Below, in pieces: positions 44,734 to 54,316 of a stretch of DNA of 64,000 nt. The notes under the pieces are model-generated. The model searched no databases, was not told the DNA's origin, and was given only the letters and a program-made list of their open reading frames with translations. The position numbers were made by a program, and so were the translations under genes. Origin of the DNA: Bosea sp. 124 (GTDB lineage Bacteria > Pseudomonadota > Alphaproteobacteria > Rhizobiales > Beijerinckiaceae); NCBI RefSeq assembly GCF_003046175.1, contig NZ_PZZM01000001.1, positions 2,373,001 to 2,437,000 of the forward strand, read 5' to 3'. Every line of letters begins with the position of its first letter. Positions within the stretch are counted from its first letter, which is position 1.

Positions 44734-45807
44734 ATGCCCGGATCAGCCAGCCAGACCGCCCCGAAGACCAGCGCGGGGCGCTTCTTCGAGGATTTCCAGC
44801 CCGGTGACGCGATCGTCCACGCAACGCCGCGGACGGTGACGGCCGGCGACGTCTCGCTCTACACCGCGATCTATGGGCCACGCTTCGCGGTCCAGTCCTC
44901 GGATGCCTTCGCCAAGGCGATCGGCTATCCCACCGCGCCCATCGACGATCTGCTCGTCTTCCACATCGTCTTCGGCAAGACGGTGCCGGACATCTCGCTG
45001 AACGCCGTCGCCAATCTCGGCTATGCCAATGGGCGCTTCCTGAAGCCGGTCTTCCCCGGGGACACGCTCTCGACCACCTCCGAGGTGATCGGTGTGAAGC
45101 AGACCTCCGCCGGCGATGCCGGCATCGTCTATGTCCGTTCGATCGGCCGAAACCAGCGCGACGAGATCGTGCTGAGCTATGTGCGCTGGGTTCTGGTGCG
45201 CAAGCGCCAGCCGGGCACGCCGGCCCATGCCGAGCAGGTGCCGGACCTGCCCAAGGCGGTCATGCCGGAGGAACTCGCCGAGGGCTGCCCGGCGATCGAA
45301 CTCACCGCCTATGACGATGCGCTGGCCGGGTCGACCTTCCGCTGGGGCGACTATGCGGTGGGCGAGCGCATCGACCATGTCGACGGCATGACGGTGGAGG
45401 AGGCCGAGCACCAGCTCGCGACGCGGCTCTATCAGAATACGGCCAAGGTGCATTTCGACGCCCATGGCGCGCGCGACACCCGCTTCGGCAAGCGGCTGAT
45501 CTATGGCGGCCATGTCATCAGCCTGGCCAGGGCGCTCTCCTTCAACGGGCTTGGCAACGCCTTCCACATCGCCGCGATCAATGGCGGGCGCCATGTCGCG
45601 CCGCTCTTTTCCGGCGACACGGTCTTCGCCTGGAGCGAGGTGCTGGAGACGGCCGAACTGCCCGGGCGCGAGGATGTCGGCGGGCTGCGGCTGCGGCTGG
45701 TCGCGACCAAGAACCGGCCCTGTGGCGACCATCCGCTGAAGACCGGCGATCAGTATGCCGCCGACGTGATCCTCGACCTGGACTACTGGGTGCTGCTGCC
45801 GCGCTAG
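44734..45807 (+). CDS. mch: Mesaconyl-CoA (2-methylfumaryl-CoA) hydratase, MaoC family
   Basis: A 357-residue enzyme with two MaoC hotdog domains. In the ethylmalonyl-CoA pathway it hydrates mesaconyl-CoA to beta-methylmalyl-CoA. Recognition comes from GRFFEDFQPGDAIVHATPRTVTAGDVSLYTAIYGPRF, DDLLVFHIVFGKTVPDISLNAVANLGYA and GRFLKPVFPGDTLSTTSEVIGVK. The second domain has TKLHFDAHG-like AKVHFDAHGARDTRFGKRLIYGGHVISLA. It lies 69 bases after argJ; the ATG 44734 is chosen, with GTG at 44728 possible. Confidence 0.9.
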   Translation: MPGSASQTAPKTSAGRFFEDFQPGDAIVHATPRTVTAGDVSLYTAIYGPRFAVQSSDAFAKAIGYPTAPIDDLLVFHIVFGKTVPDISLNAVANLGYANGRFLKPVFPGDTLSTTSEVIGVKQTSAGDAGIVYVRSIGRNQRDEIVLSYVRWVLVRKRQPGTPAHAEQVPDLPKAVMPEELAEGCPAIELTAYDDALAGSTFRWGDYAVGERIDHVDGMTVEEAEHQLATRLYQNTAKVHFDAHGARDTRFGKRLIYGGHVISLARALSFNGLGNAFHIAAINGGRHVAPLFSGDTVFAWSEVLETAELPGREDVGGLRLRLVATKNRPCGDHPLKTGDQYAADVILDLDYWVLLPR

Positions 45808-46159
45808 ATCGCCTCCCGCCGGCCGGAACCGTCATTGCGAGGCGCGAAGCGACGACGCAAGTCCGGGGGGCTCACTCGGCGTGCCGGATTGCCTCGCTCC
45901 GCCCGCGACGGCGGTTCACATCGCGCGACAGGCGGGCCGTCCTTAAGCGTTTGGAGTCGTTCTTCTGCGACAAGACAGCGTCGCGCCCGTGCAACGACCG
46001 GCCTGCAACGGTAACGAATGACAGATTCTGTCTTCTGTCACTTGGCCGTCGCCGTGCCGCATTGCGGCAGGGTTCCGGTTTCGTTACAGAGCCAAACACT
46101 CTAGAACGATCCCAAATGGATAAGGCCTGCTGCCGGGCCGCTCTAGTCGGAGAACGATC
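45808..46159. other. Non-coding region upstream of sdhC with palindromic elements
   Basis: This 352-base gap contains a CGTCATTGCGAGGCGCGAAGCG element at 45829-45850 (a widespread GTCATTGCGAG-type intergenic sequence), the dyad at 46019-46040, and the leader of sdhC. Both CTCTAG and AACGATC occur twice (46099-46114 and 46140-46159). I see no gene. Confidence 0.55.
46019..46040. promoter_or_regulatory. Dyad TGACAGA-N8-TCTGTCA upstream of sdhCDAB
   Basis: A perfect 7+7 inverted repeat, 120-141 bases before the sdhC start codon, in the least GC-rich part of the gap. It is a plausible operator or activator site of the succinate dehydrogenase operon; the factor is unknown. Confidence 0.45.
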
Positions 46160-46555
46160 TTGGCCGAGGTCAAACAGGCGGCACGCCCGCTTTCGCCGCA
46201 TCTGCAGATCTATCGCTGGTCCTGGACCATGGCGATGTCGATCGCGCATCGCGCCACCGGCTCGGCACTCTATGCCGGGACCGTGCTGGTCGCGGCCTGG
46301 CTGGTGGCGGCGGCGTCCGGGCCTGCGGCGTTCGACACGGCGCAGGCGATCGCGGGCTCCTTCCTTGGCCGTCTCGTGCTGTTTTTGTATTCCTTCGCGC
46401 TGCTGCACCACATGGTCGGGGGCTTGCGCCATTTCGTCTGGGACATGGGCCACGGCTATGAGCCGGAGACCCGGATGAACATGGCCAAGTACAGCGTCTT
46501 CGTTTCAGGCGGGCTGACGCTGCTCGTCTGGATCGTCGCCTACGCCGTTCGTTGA
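46160..46555 (+). CDS. sdhC: Succinate dehydrogenase cytochrome b556 subunit
   Basis: A 131-residue heme and quinone-binding membrane anchor. RPLSPHLQIYRW near residues 9-20, SIAHRATG with the quinone-site residues, and the heme His in LLHHMVGGLRHFVWD. Three membrane segments. It begins with TTG 46160, seven bases after GGAGA (46149-46153), which is the only start that keeps the conserved N-terminus. First gene of sdhCDAB. Confidence 0.93.
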   Translation: MAEVKQAARPLSPHLQIYRWSWTMAMSIAHRATGSALYAGTVLVAAWLVAAASGPAAFDTAQAIAGSFLGRLVLFLYSFALLHHMVGGLRHFVWDMGHGYEPETRMNMAKYSVFVSGGLTLLVWIVAYAVR

Positions 46556-46566
46556 GGAGGCAGACG

Positions 46567-46959
46567 ATGCATTCCAACTCCTCCATGCGCACGCCGCTCT
46601 CCCGTGTTCGCGGCCTCGGCTCCGCCAAGTCCGGCACCGGCCATTTCTGGCTCCAGCGCGTCACGGCAGTCTCGAATCTCATCTTGACGGTGATCTTCCT
46701 TGGCATCGTGCTCTGCCTTGTCGGCAAGCCCTATCCGGCGGCCATCGCGCTTCTGTCGCACCCGCTGGTGGCGATCCTGATGCTGCTCTTCATCGTCTCG
46801 GGCTGCATCCATATGCGGCTCGGCATGCAGGTCGTCATCGAGGACTACATCCATGGCGAGGGCGCCAAGATCGCCGCCGTCATGGCCAATACCTTCTTCG
46901 CGATCGCGGTCGGCGCTGCCTGCGCCTACGCGGTGCTGAAGCTCTCGTTTGGAGGCTGA
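46567..46959 (+). CDS. sdhD: Succinate dehydrogenase membrane anchor subunit
   Basis: A 130-residue small anchor with three helices: [41 protein letters not shown] and [17 protein letters not shown]. The motif [17 protein letters not shown] and the [18 protein letters not shown] heme/quinone loop identify alphaproteobacterial SdhD. Start ATG 46567, GAGGAGG upstream, 11 bases after sdhC. Confidence 0.93.
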   Translation: MHSNSSMRTPLSRVRGLGSAKSGTGHFWLQRVTAVSNLILTVIFLGIVLCLVGKPYPAAIALLSHPLVAILMLLFIVSGCIHMRLGMQVVIEDYIHGEGAKIAAVMANTFFAIAVGAACAYAVLKLSFGG

Positions 46960-46963
46960 TCCG

Positions 46964-48796
46964 ATGGCGATCACCAAGTCCCGCCCGGTTCCGGCCTATG
47001 CCGGCCAAGCCTATCCGATCACCGACCACACCTTCGACGTCGTCGTCGTCGGCGCCGGCGGTGCCGGTCTTCGCGCGACCGTCGGCTGCTCGCAGGCCGG
47101 CCTGCGCACCGCCTGCATCTCCAAGGTGTTCCCGACGCGCTCGCACACCGTCGCGGCCCAGGGTGGCGTTGCCGCCTCGCTCGGCAATATGGGCAAGGAC
47201 ACCTGGCAGTGGCACATGTTCGATACCGTCAAGGGGTCGGACTGGCTCGGCGACCAGGACGCGATCGAGTATCTCGTGCGCAATGCGCCGGCCGCCGTCT
47301 ACGAGCTCGAGCATTGGGGCGTGCCGTTTTCGCGCACCGAAGACGGCAAGATCTACCAGCGACCCTTCGGCGGCATGACCACCGAATTCGGCGAGGGTCC
47401 GCCGGCCCAGCGCACCTGCGCGGCGGCAGACCGCACCGGCCATGCCATGCTGCATACGCTCTACGGCCAGGCGCTGCGCTACAACACCGAGTTCTTCATC
47501 GAATACTTTGCCATCGACCTGATCATGGACGAAGACGGGCATTGCCGCGGCGTGATCGCGCTCAAGCTCGATGACGGCACGATCCATCGCTTCCGCTCGC
47601 AGCAGACGATCCTGGCGACCGGCGGCTACGGCCGCTCCTATTTCTCGGCGACGTCCGCCCATACCTGCACCGGCGATGGCGGCGGCATGGTGCTGCGCGC
47701 GGGCCTGCCGCTGCAGGACATGGAGTTCGTGCAGTTCCACCCGACCGGCATCTACGGCTCGGGTTGCCTGATCACCGAGGGCGCGCGCGGCGAGGGCGGC
47801 TATCTGACCAATTCCGAGGGCGAGCGCTTCATGGAGCGTTATGCCCCGTCAGCCAAGGACCTCGCCTCGCGCGACGTCGTCTCGCGCTCGATGACGATGG
47901 AGATCCGGGCCGGTCGCGGTGTCGGCAAGAACAAGGACCACATCTACCTGCATCTCGACCATCTCGACCCGAAGATTCTGCATGAGCGCCTGCCGGGCAT
48001 CTCGGAGAGCGCCAAGATCTTCGCCGGCGTCGACCTGACGCGCGAGCCGATCCCGGTTCTGCCGACGGTGCATTACAACATGGGCGGCATCCCGACGAAC
48101 TTCCACGGCGAGGTACTGACCAAGGTCGGCGACAACCCGGATACGGTGGTGCCGGGCCTGATGGCGATCGGCGAGGCCGCCTGCGTCTCGGTCCATGGCG
48201 CCAACCGGCTGGGCTCGAACTCGCTGATCGACCTCGTGGTCTTCGGTCGCGCGGCGGGTCTGCGCTGCGCCGAGACGGTGACGGCCGGCGAGAAGCAGCC
48301 CGAGCTGCCGAAGAACTCGGCCGATCTCTCGCTGACCCGCCTCGACAGGTATCGCAACGCCTCTGGCGGCACCCCGACCGCCGAGCTGCGCGGGCGCATG
48401 CAGCGCATCATGCAGGATAATTGCGCGGTCTACCGCACCGGCGAGACTCTGGAGGAGGGCCACAAGCTCATCCATCAGGTCTGGGGTGGCATCACCGATA
48501 TTGGCACCACAGACCGCTCGCTGATCTGGAATTCGGACCTGATCGAGACGCTGGAATTCGAGAACCTGATCACCCAGGCCGTGGTGACGATGGACTCGGC
48601 GCTGCAGCGTCCGGAAAGCCGCGGCGCCCATGCGCGCGAGGATTATCCGAACCGCGACGACAAGGACTGGATGAAGCACACGCTCGCCTGGATCGACGAC
48701 GAGAAGCGCACTGTCTCGCTCGATGACCGTCCGGTGCACACCTACACGCTCTCGAACGATATCGAGTACATCAAGCCCAAGGCGCGGGTGTATTGA
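46964..48796 (+). CDS. sdhA: Succinate dehydrogenase flavoprotein subunit
   Basis: The catalytic subunit that oxidises succinate to fumarate, 610 residues. The FAD dinucleotide motif is [13 protein letters not shown] at ~26-38, covalent flavin His61 ([10 protein letters not shown]), the active-site stretch ([21 protein letters not shown]) with the proton-shuttle Arg, and [11 protein letters not shown]. The ATG follows GGAGG; it starts five bases after the sdhD stop. Confidence 0.98.
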   Translation: MAITKSRPVPAYAGQAYPITDHTFDVVVVGAGGAGLRATVGCSQAGLRTACISKVFPTRSHTVAAQGGVAASLGNMGKDTWQWHMFDTVKGSDWLGDQDAIEYLVRNAPAAVYELEHWGVPFSRTEDGKIYQRPFGGMTTEFGEGPPAQRTCAAADRTGHAMLHTLYGQALRYNTEFFIEYFAIDLIMDEDGHCRGVIALKLDDGTIHRFRSQQTILATGGYGRSYFSATSAHTCTGDGGGMVLRAGLPLQDMEFVQFHPTGIYGSGCLITEGARGEGGYLTNSEGERFMERYAPSAKDLASRDVVSRSMTMEIRAGRGVGKNKDHIYLHLDHLDPKILHERLPGISESAKIFAGVDLTREPIPVLPTVHYNMGGIPTNFHGEVLTKVGDNPDTVVPGLMAIGEAACVSVHGANRLGSNSLIDLVVFGRAAGLRCAETVTAGEKQPELPKNSADLSLTRLDRYRNASGGTPTAELRGRMQRIMQDNCAVYRTGETLEEGHKLIHQVWGGITDIGTTDRSLIWNSDLIETLEFENLITQAVVTMDSALQRPESRGAHAREDYPNRDDKDWMKHTLAWIDDEKRTVSLDDRPVHTYTLSNDIEYIKPKARVY

Positions 48797-48810
48797 GGAC
48801 GATCTGACAG

Positions 48811-49602
48811 ATGGCCGAATTCAATCTCCCGCAGAACTCCCGCCTCGTCGCGGGCAAGACCTGGCCGAAGCCTGCCGGCGCCTCCAAGCTGACCGAGTTC
48901 AAGGTCTATCGCTGGAGCCCGGACGACACCGAGAATCCGCGCACCGACACCTATTATGTCGACCGCGATGATTGCGGGCCGATGGTTCTCGACGCGCTGA
49001 TCTGGATCAAGTCCAAGATCGACCCGACGCTGACCTTCCGCCGCTCCTGCCGCGAGGGCATCTGCGGCTCCTGCGCCATGAACATGGATGGCAAGAACGG
49101 GCTCGCCTGCACTACCGGCATCGACGAGTGCTCCGGCAAGAAGGGCGACAAGGTGGCGATCTACCCGCTGCCGCATATGCCGGTGATCAAGGACCTCGTC
49201 CCCGACCTCACCCGCTTCTATGCCCAGCACGCCTCGATCGAGCCCTGGCTCAAGACGACGACGCCGGCGCCCGAGAAGGAATGGGCGCAGGCCAAGGACG
49301 ACCGCGAGAAGCTCGACGGCCTCTATGAGTGCATCCTGTGCGCCTGCTGCTCGACCTCCTGCCCGAGCTACTGGTGGAACGGCGACCGCTATCTCGGCCC
49401 CGCCGCGCTGCTGCAGGCCTATCGCTGGCTGATCGATTCACGCGACGAGGCGACCGGCGAGCGGCTCGACGATCTCGAAGACCCGTTCCGGCTCTATCGC
49501 TGCCACACCATCATGAACTGCGCGAATGCCTGCCCGAAGGGCCTGAACCCGGCCAAGGCGATCGCGGAGGTCAAGAAGATGATGGTGACCCGGCAGGTCT
49601 GA
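48811..49602 (+). CDS. sdhB: Succinate dehydrogenase iron-sulfur subunit
   Basis: Relays electrons from FAD to quinone, 263 residues. The [2Fe-2S] cluster ligands are [15 protein letters not shown] with a later Cys (LACTTG). The [4Fe-4S] and [3Fe-4S] clusters are [16 protein letters not shown] and [17 protein letters not shown]. Start 14 bases after sdhA. Last gene of the operon; a 7-bp hairpin (GGCCGTC/GACGGCC) at 49625-49644 lies downstream, without a T-run. Confidence 0.98.
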   Translation: MAEFNLPQNSRLVAGKTWPKPAGASKLTEFKVYRWSPDDTENPRTDTYYVDRDDCGPMVLDALIWIKSKIDPTLTFRRSCREGICGSCAMNMDGKNGLACTTGIDECSGKKGDKVAIYPLPHMPVIKDLVPDLTRFYAQHASIEPWLKTTTPAPEKEWAQAKDDREKLDGLYECILCACCSTSCPSYWWNGDRYLGPAALLQAYRWLIDSRDEATGERLDDLEDPFRLYRCHTIMNCANACPKGLNPAKAIAEVKKMMVTRQV

Positions 49603-49801
49603 GGCGGCGCAAATCCGCGAGCGTGGCCGTCTGACGCGACGGCCTGCGCTTCCGGTGCTCACGGACATAAGTCCGCTCCGCTCCGGTTCTCGGCCGCCAC
49701 GTCAGCCGACTCCCGCTGGCGAATTTTCGCTGTGCCTCAGCGGTAGGCCTTGCTCCAGTCAGGGCACGCCCTTTCCGTCATACTCGGGCAGTGAATCGAG
49801 C

Positions 49802-50113
49802 TCAGCTTGATGAGCCGCCCTCCGGCGGAGACTTCGGCAAATCGAGGTCCGCGTCCCCGAGCCAAGTCAATCCTTCATTCAATGTCTCGGGCGCGTAAGT
49901 GAGTTCCGCCTGCACGGCTTTCATCGCAAGCAACAACGCCTGCACGCTATCGATGCCGAAAGCCCGGTAGCTTCTGGTTCGATCCGGCCATTCGATCCGA
50001 TAGTCACAGCGCCAGTCGTTGCCGTCCGGCACTGGTGCGAAGAAGCTAACTTCAACATGCCCGCTTCGGCCGAGTTCAAATGTTCGGCTAGCGATCACGG
50101 CGGAGGACTCCAT
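49802..50113 (-). CDS. Hypothetical protein of 103 residues
   Basis: A cytoplasmic protein with one mixed domain: VIASRTFELGRSGHVEVSFFAPVPDGNDWRCDYRIEW, then SYRAFGIDSVQALLLAMKAVQAEL. The arrangement of strands followed by a helix containing GIDSVQAL resembles short unnamed families of Proteobacteria. The start ATG 50113 immediately abuts the DadA-like stop (50114), so it may be cotranscribed. The 199 bases between it and sdhB hold no gene. Confidence 0.6.
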   Translation of the reverse strand: MESSAVIASRTFELGRSGHVEVSFFAPVPDGNDWRCDYRIEWPDRTRSYRAFGIDSVQALLLAMKAVQAELTYAPETLNEGLTWLGDADLDLPKSPPEGGSSS

Positions 50114-51352
50114 TCAGAGATACCGCCCCGGCGCAAACGGCTTCGGGTCTGCCGGCGGCGTCTCCCCGCAGATCAGCGCTGCGACGATCTCGCCCGTTAT
50201 AGGCCCAGTTGAGAAGCCCAGATGCTGGTTGCCGAAGGCGAGCCAGAGGCCGGGATTGCGGGGCGCTTCGCCGATCATCGGCAAGGAATCCGGCAGGGTC
50301 GGCCGGGCGCCGCGCCAGGTCTCGCCGTCGAATTCGTGCAGCGGGAAGGCCTCGCGGGCGCTCTTCGTCACCGCCTCGATCTGGCGATGCTCGTCGGGCG
50401 CATCGCGATGGCTGAGGTCGACGCCGCTGGTGATGCGGTAGCCCTGCTCCATCGGCGCCATGAAATAGGCCGCGTCGACGTCGTAGACCGGGCGGGCCAG
50501 GGTCGCGCCATCCTTCGCCCGGAGATGGCGGTGATAGCCGCGCTCGACATCGAGCCGGCTGTCGAGGCCGAGCGGCGCGATCAGATCCATGCTCCAGGGG
50601 CCGAGCGCGACGACGGCGATCTCGGCTTCGAAGGCGCCCTTGTCGGTTCGCGCCTGCCAGGCGCCGCCGTCATGGACGAGCTTCTCGATCCGAGCCTGCA
50701 CGATCGCGCCGCCACGCCGCGCGAAGAGCTCGGCATAGGCCTGCGTGACGGCGCCGGGCGAATCCACCGAGGCGTTTTCGAGGCAGAGCAGGCCGGCGTG
50801 GAAGATCGGGTTGAGCGCCGGCTCGACGCCGGAGATGCCCTGTCGGTCGAGCACCTGCGAGACGATGCCATGAGCTGCGAGGAAATCCTGCTCGGCCTTG
50901 GCCGCGGCGTGTCCGGCTTCCGTCCGCCAGACCTTGAGCGTGCCGGTCTCGCGCAGGCGGTGGGTGACGCCGGCTTCAGCCATCAAGGCGCGATGGCGCT
51001 CGACCGTGCTCGCGGTCAGGGATTCCAGTGCCGCGATGCGGGCCGCGGCCTGCGAGGGGCGGGCTTCCCACAGGAAGCGCAGCAACCAGCCGGGGCGGGT
51101 CAGCGCCCGCTTCCAGTTCAGGTTCAGTGCCGGGTGGCGGTTGCCGAGATAGCTCGTCAGCTTGCCGAACAGGCCGGGATTGTTGAGCGGCACGATCGAG
51201 GAGCGAGCCAGCACGCCGGCATTGCCGTAGGAGGTCTCACGGCCGGGCTCGCGGCGGTCGATCAGCGTGACGGCGAAGCCACGCTTCTGGAGACTGAGCG
51301 CGCAGGAAACGCCGACCATGCCGGCGCCGAGAACGATGGCTGTACGGGTCAC
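50114..51352 (-). CDS. DadA-like FAD-dependent amino-acid dehydrogenase
   Basis: A 412-residue DAO-superfamily flavoenzyme. N-terminal FAD motif IVLGAGMVGVSCALSLQKRG at ~5-24 with RREPGRETSYGNAGVL next, the characteristic start of D-amino acid dehydrogenases. The C-terminal part has WRGARPTLPDSLPMIG and GLWLAFGNQHLGFSTGPITG. It presumably oxidises a D-amino acid or an imino acid; substrate not fixed. The ATG overlaps the stop of the amidotransferase gene by four bases. Confidence 0.9.
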   Translation of the reverse strand: MTRTAIVLGAGMVGVSCALSLQKRGFAVTLIDRREPGRETSYGNAGVLARSSIVPLNNPGLFGKLTSYLGNRHPALNLNWKRALTRPGWLLRFLWEARPSQAAARIAALESLTASTVERHRALMAEAGVTHRLRETGTLKVWRTEAGHAAAKAEQDFLAAHGIVSQVLDRQGISGVEPALNPIFHAGLLCLENASVDSPGAVTQAYAELFARRGGAIVQARIEKLVHDGGAWQARTDKGAFEAEIAVVALGPWSMDLIAPLGLDSRLDVERGYHRHLRAKDGATLARPVYDVDAAYFMAPMEQGYRITSGVDLSHRDAPDEHRQIEAVTKSAREAFPLHEFDGETWRGARPTLPDSLPMIGEAPRNPGLWLAFGNQHLGFSTGPITGEIVAALICGETPPADPKPFAPGRYL

Positions 51353-52155
51353 GCGGATTCAGTCTCTGCCGGAACTTTAAGCCAGTGGTCGAGGAAGCCG
51401 TCGAGCCAGAGCCGGATCGCCGGATCGTGCTGGTACCAGCCTTCGAGATGCAGATGCCGCAATTGCGCGCCCGGCATCAAGGTGCGTTCATGGCCGCGCA
51501 CCGACCAGCGGCACATCATCGCCGGGGTCACCTCCGGGTGGAACTGGATGCCATAGGCCCGGGGGCCGGAGCGGATCGCCTGCACCGGGAAGTCGCCGCC
51601 GGTCGCCAGGCACTCGGCGCCGGGCGGGCAGTCGAAGCCCTCGCGATGCCATTGATAGACGGTGCCAGGCCAGGCGAATCCGGCCTCGCTCGCGTGGCTC
51701 CTGCCATGGTCGGTCAGGTCGAGGCCGTAATAGCCGACCTCGGCGCGGCCCTCGGGATGGGTGTAGACGGTGCCGCCGAGCGTCCGGGCGAGCATCTGCG
51801 CGCCGAGGCAGATGCCGAGATAGGAGGCCTCTTCCTTGAGGCAGACATTGATCCAGTCGATCTCCGCCTTGACGAAGTCGTCGGGGTCATTGGCCGACAT
51901 CGGCCCGCCGAAGATGACCGCGCCGGCATGGTCGCGCATCGTCTGCGGCAGCGGATCGCCATAGCGCGGCTTGCGGATGTCGAGGGCGTGGCCGCGGGCC
52001 TGCAGCAGGCGGCCGACGCGGCCCGGCGTCGAATGCTCCTGATGCAGCACGATCAGGACGGGCTTGAGCGCGGGCCGGCGGCGCAGAAGCGGTGCGCGGG
52101 AATCGGGGGCGCGGGGCTTGCGGGTCGGTCGGGCCAGAAGGGCGTGGTGGTTCAT
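51349..52155 (-). CDS. Class I glutamine amidotransferase-like protein
   Basis: A 268-residue protein with one GATase1 domain from ~residue 33. The catalytic Cys is in GICLGAQMLAR, and His-Glu in GIQFHPEVTP, so it should be active. It has an N-terminal basic tail of about 30 residues (RPTRKPRAPDSRAPLLRRR) not found in the domain. No synthetase domain is attached; such stand-alone proteins often act on gamma-glutamyl compounds. It lies upstream of the DadA-like gene with an ATGA overlap. Confidence 0.85.
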   Translation of the reverse strand: MNHHALLARPTRKPRAPDSRAPLLRRRPALKPVLIVLHQEHSTPGRVGRLLQARGHALDIRKPRYGDPLPQTMRDHAGAVIFGGPMSANDPDDFVKAEIDWINVCLKEEASYLGICLGAQMLARTLGGTVYTHPEGRAEVGYYGLDLTDHGRSHASEAGFAWPGTVYQWHREGFDCPPGAECLATGGDFPVQAIRSGPRAYGIQFHPEVTPAMMCRWSVRGHERTLMPGAQLRHLHLEGWYQHDPAIRLWLDGFLDHWLKVPAETESA

Positions 52156-52370
52156 CGCGAAATCAGGGTCGCCCGGAAGCGGTCTTGAAGGGGAGATGGG
52201 CGGAACGCCATGCCATGGCCCGAGAATGCGGTCGCAGTGAGGGGGAGGCAAGCAATTTATGGGCCGGAGCCGCATGGCGAGGCCGCTTTGAGTGCATGCC
52301 ACGAGTGTCTGTAAGGTTGAAGAAAGCATCGCAGGGGAGGCTGAGCTTGACTTGATGTCGAGTCTCAGGC

Positions 52371-52394
52371 ATGAGAATGAACGTTCATTCTCAT
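52371..52394. promoter_or_regulatory. Perfect 24-bp palindromic operator of the TetR/RND unit
   Basis: The half-site ATGAGAATGAAC (52371-52382) is followed directly by its exact inverse GTTCATTCTCAT. It lies 16 bases before the TetR start, where a bound repressor would block transcription. GAATGAACGTTCATTC-type sites are typical of AcrR/TetR proteins. Confidence 0.85.
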
Positions 52395-52410
52395 TATTCC
52401 AAGGTCCAGC

Positions 52411-53073
52411 GTGCAAGCTCCCGCCGCCATTGCCATTCCTGAGCGCGCCCCGTCGGAACGCCAGATCCGCATTCTCGATGCGGCCGAGCGCGTCTTCGCC
52501 CGTGCCGGCTTCCATGCCGCGACGATGCAGGATGTCGCCGCCGAGGCCGGCATGAGCCCGGGCAATCTCTACCGCTATTTCGCTTCCAAGGACGCGATCA
52601 TCGCCGGCATGGCCGAGCGCGACCGCACCCTGATCGCGGCCGATTTTGCCGGGCTCGACCCAAGCAAGGGCAGCGTGCTCGACCAGCTCGAGGCGCTTGG
52701 GCGCAGGCATCTCGTCGAGGAGCCGCGCGAGAAGGCCGTCATCTGTATGCAGATCTGGGCCGAGGCCTCCCGCAACCCGGAGATGGCGCAGATGTGCGCC
52801 GCGATCGACGGCACCGTCGTCGGCGGGCTCGCCTTCGCGATCGCCGGCGCCAAGGCCAGCGGAGAACTGCCGTCCAATCTCGACGATGCCCGTTTTCTGC
52901 AGGCCATCTTCATGATGGCCGACGGCTTCTTCTGCCGCCGCGCCACCGATCCGGCGTTCGACCCCGCCATGGCCGCCGACACGCTGTTTCGCGCCATGCG
53001 TGGCCTGGCGCAGGTGCTTCTGCTGCCTGAACAAGCGCTGCTTTTGCCCGAATCCGAGAGCGTCCAGCCGTGA
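52411..53073 (+). CDS. TetR/AcrR-family transcriptional regulator
   Basis: A 220-residue repressor. The helix-turn-helix is at ~20-66: RILDAAERVFARAGFHAATMQDVAAEAGMSPGNLYRYFASKDAII, followed by a helical ligand-binding domain. It starts with GTG 52411. It very likely binds the 24-bp palindrome 16 bases upstream and represses itself and the RND genes, whose adaptor begins just 35 bases after its stop. Confidence 0.92.
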   Translation: MQAPAAIAIPERAPSERQIRILDAAERVFARAGFHAATMQDVAAEAGMSPGNLYRYFASKDAIIAGMAERDRTLIAADFAGLDPSKGSVLDQLEALGRRHLVEEPREKAVICMQIWAEASRNPEMAQMCAAIDGTVVGGLAFAIAGAKASGELPSNLDDARFLQAIFMMADGFFCRRATDPAFDPAMAADTLFRAMRGLAQVLLLPEQALLLPESESVQP

Positions 53074-53108
53074 TCGCCTCATCCGCTCCCACTCCGAAGG
53101 TCCGCCCG

Positions 53109-54302
53109 ATGTCCCCCGTTCTCGCCGTCTCCCGCATCGCCGGCCTGTCCTTGCTGGCCCTCTCCACCGGGCTCGGCGGCGTGGCGCAGGCCCAGACGCC
53201 CGCTGCCGCTTCGGCTCAGGCTGCGCCTGCGGCCGGGCCGTCCGTGACGGTGACCCGGGCAAAGATTTCCGAGATCGTGCAGAGCGTCGTCGTCTCCGGC
53301 TCGATGATCGCGCGCGACGAGGTGCTGGTGCAGCCGGAGGTCGACGGGCTCGCCATCGTGGCGATCCTGGCCGAGGAGGGCGACCGTATCTCCGCCGGGC
53401 AGGTGCTGGCACGGCTTTCGCGCACCACGCTGGAGGTGCAGAAGACGCAGAACGACGCGCAAGTCGCACGAGCGGATGCCGGCATTGCCCAGGCCACGGC
53501 GCAGATCGCCGAGGCGCAGGCCAATCTCGTCGCCGCCAACAACAATTTCGACCGGACCAAGGCTCTGCGCAGCAGTGGCAACGTCTCGAACGAGACCTAT
53601 GACCAGCGCGATGCCGTCGCCCGGGCGGCGGAGGCCAAGCTGAACTCCGCGAAGCAGGCGCTGGCGATCGCGAATGCCGATATGGCGCTGGCGAAGGCGC
53701 AGGGGCGCGACATCGAGGTCAAGCTCGGCCGCACCGAGATCAAGGCGCCGCAGGGCGGCATCGTCAGTCGCCGCAGCGCCAAGCTCGGCGCGACTGCGGC
53801 CATGGCGGCGAGCGAGCCGCTGTTCCGCATCGTCGCGGATGGCGCGGTCGAGCTGGAGGCCGAGGTCGCCGAGGTCGAATTGCCGGGGCTGAAGCCAGGC
53901 CAGCCTGTCGCGGTGACGCCGGCCGGCGCGACGCAGGCGCTGGCGGGAACGATTCGCCTGATCGCGCCGGAGGTCGACCGGGCTTCGCGGCTCGGCCGGG
54001 TGCGGGTCGCGCTCACCGGCAACCCGCCGGTCGCGATCGGCTCGTTCGCGCGCGGCGTGATCGAGACCGGCCGCAAGACTGTGGTGACGCTGCCGCTGTC
54101 GGCGATCACCTACGCCCGCTCGGGCGCGACGGTCCAGAGCGTTACCGATGGCAAGGTCAAGACGAAGACCGTCCAGCTCGGGCTTGCCGGTGACGGCCGC
54201 GCCGAGATCGCCTCGGGCGTCGCGGATGGCGAGACGGTGGTGGCGCGTGCCGGCACCTTCGTGCGTGACGGTGACGTCATCACCCCCGTCGCGACGAACT
54301 GA
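53109..54302 (+). CDS. RND efflux periplasmic adaptor (membrane fusion protein)
   Basis: A 397-residue protein linking the RND pump to an outer-membrane channel. Signal peptide VSRIAGLSLLALSTGLGGVAQA, then the lipoyl half (EILVQPEVDGLAIVAILAEEGDRISAGQVLARL), a coiled-coil hairpin rich in Ala/Gln (KTQNDAQVARADAGIAQATAQIAEAQANLVAANNNFDRTKAL) and beta-barrel and membrane-proximal domains. The ATG 53109 follows GAAGG; a GTG at 53070 overlaps the TetR stop and would add 13 residues. Confidence 0.92.
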   Translation: MSPVLAVSRIAGLSLLALSTGLGGVAQAQTPAAASAQAAPAAGPSVTVTRAKISEIVQSVVVSGSMIARDEVLVQPEVDGLAIVAILAEEGDRISAGQVLARLSRTTLEVQKTQNDAQVARADAGIAQATAQIAEAQANLVAANNNFDRTKALRSSGNVSNETYDQRDAVARAAEAKLNSAKQALAIANADMALAKAQGRDIEVKLGRTEIKAPQGGIVSRRSAKLGATAAMAASEPLFRIVADGAVELEAEVAEVELPGLKPGQPVAVTPAGATQALAGTIRLIAPEVDRASRLGRVRVALTGNPPVAIGSFARGVIETGRKTVVTLPLSAITYARSGATVQSVTDGKVKTKTVQLGLAGDGRAEIASGVADGETVVARAGTFVRDGDVITPVATN

Positions 54303-54316
54303 CGGGAGCGGATTTC

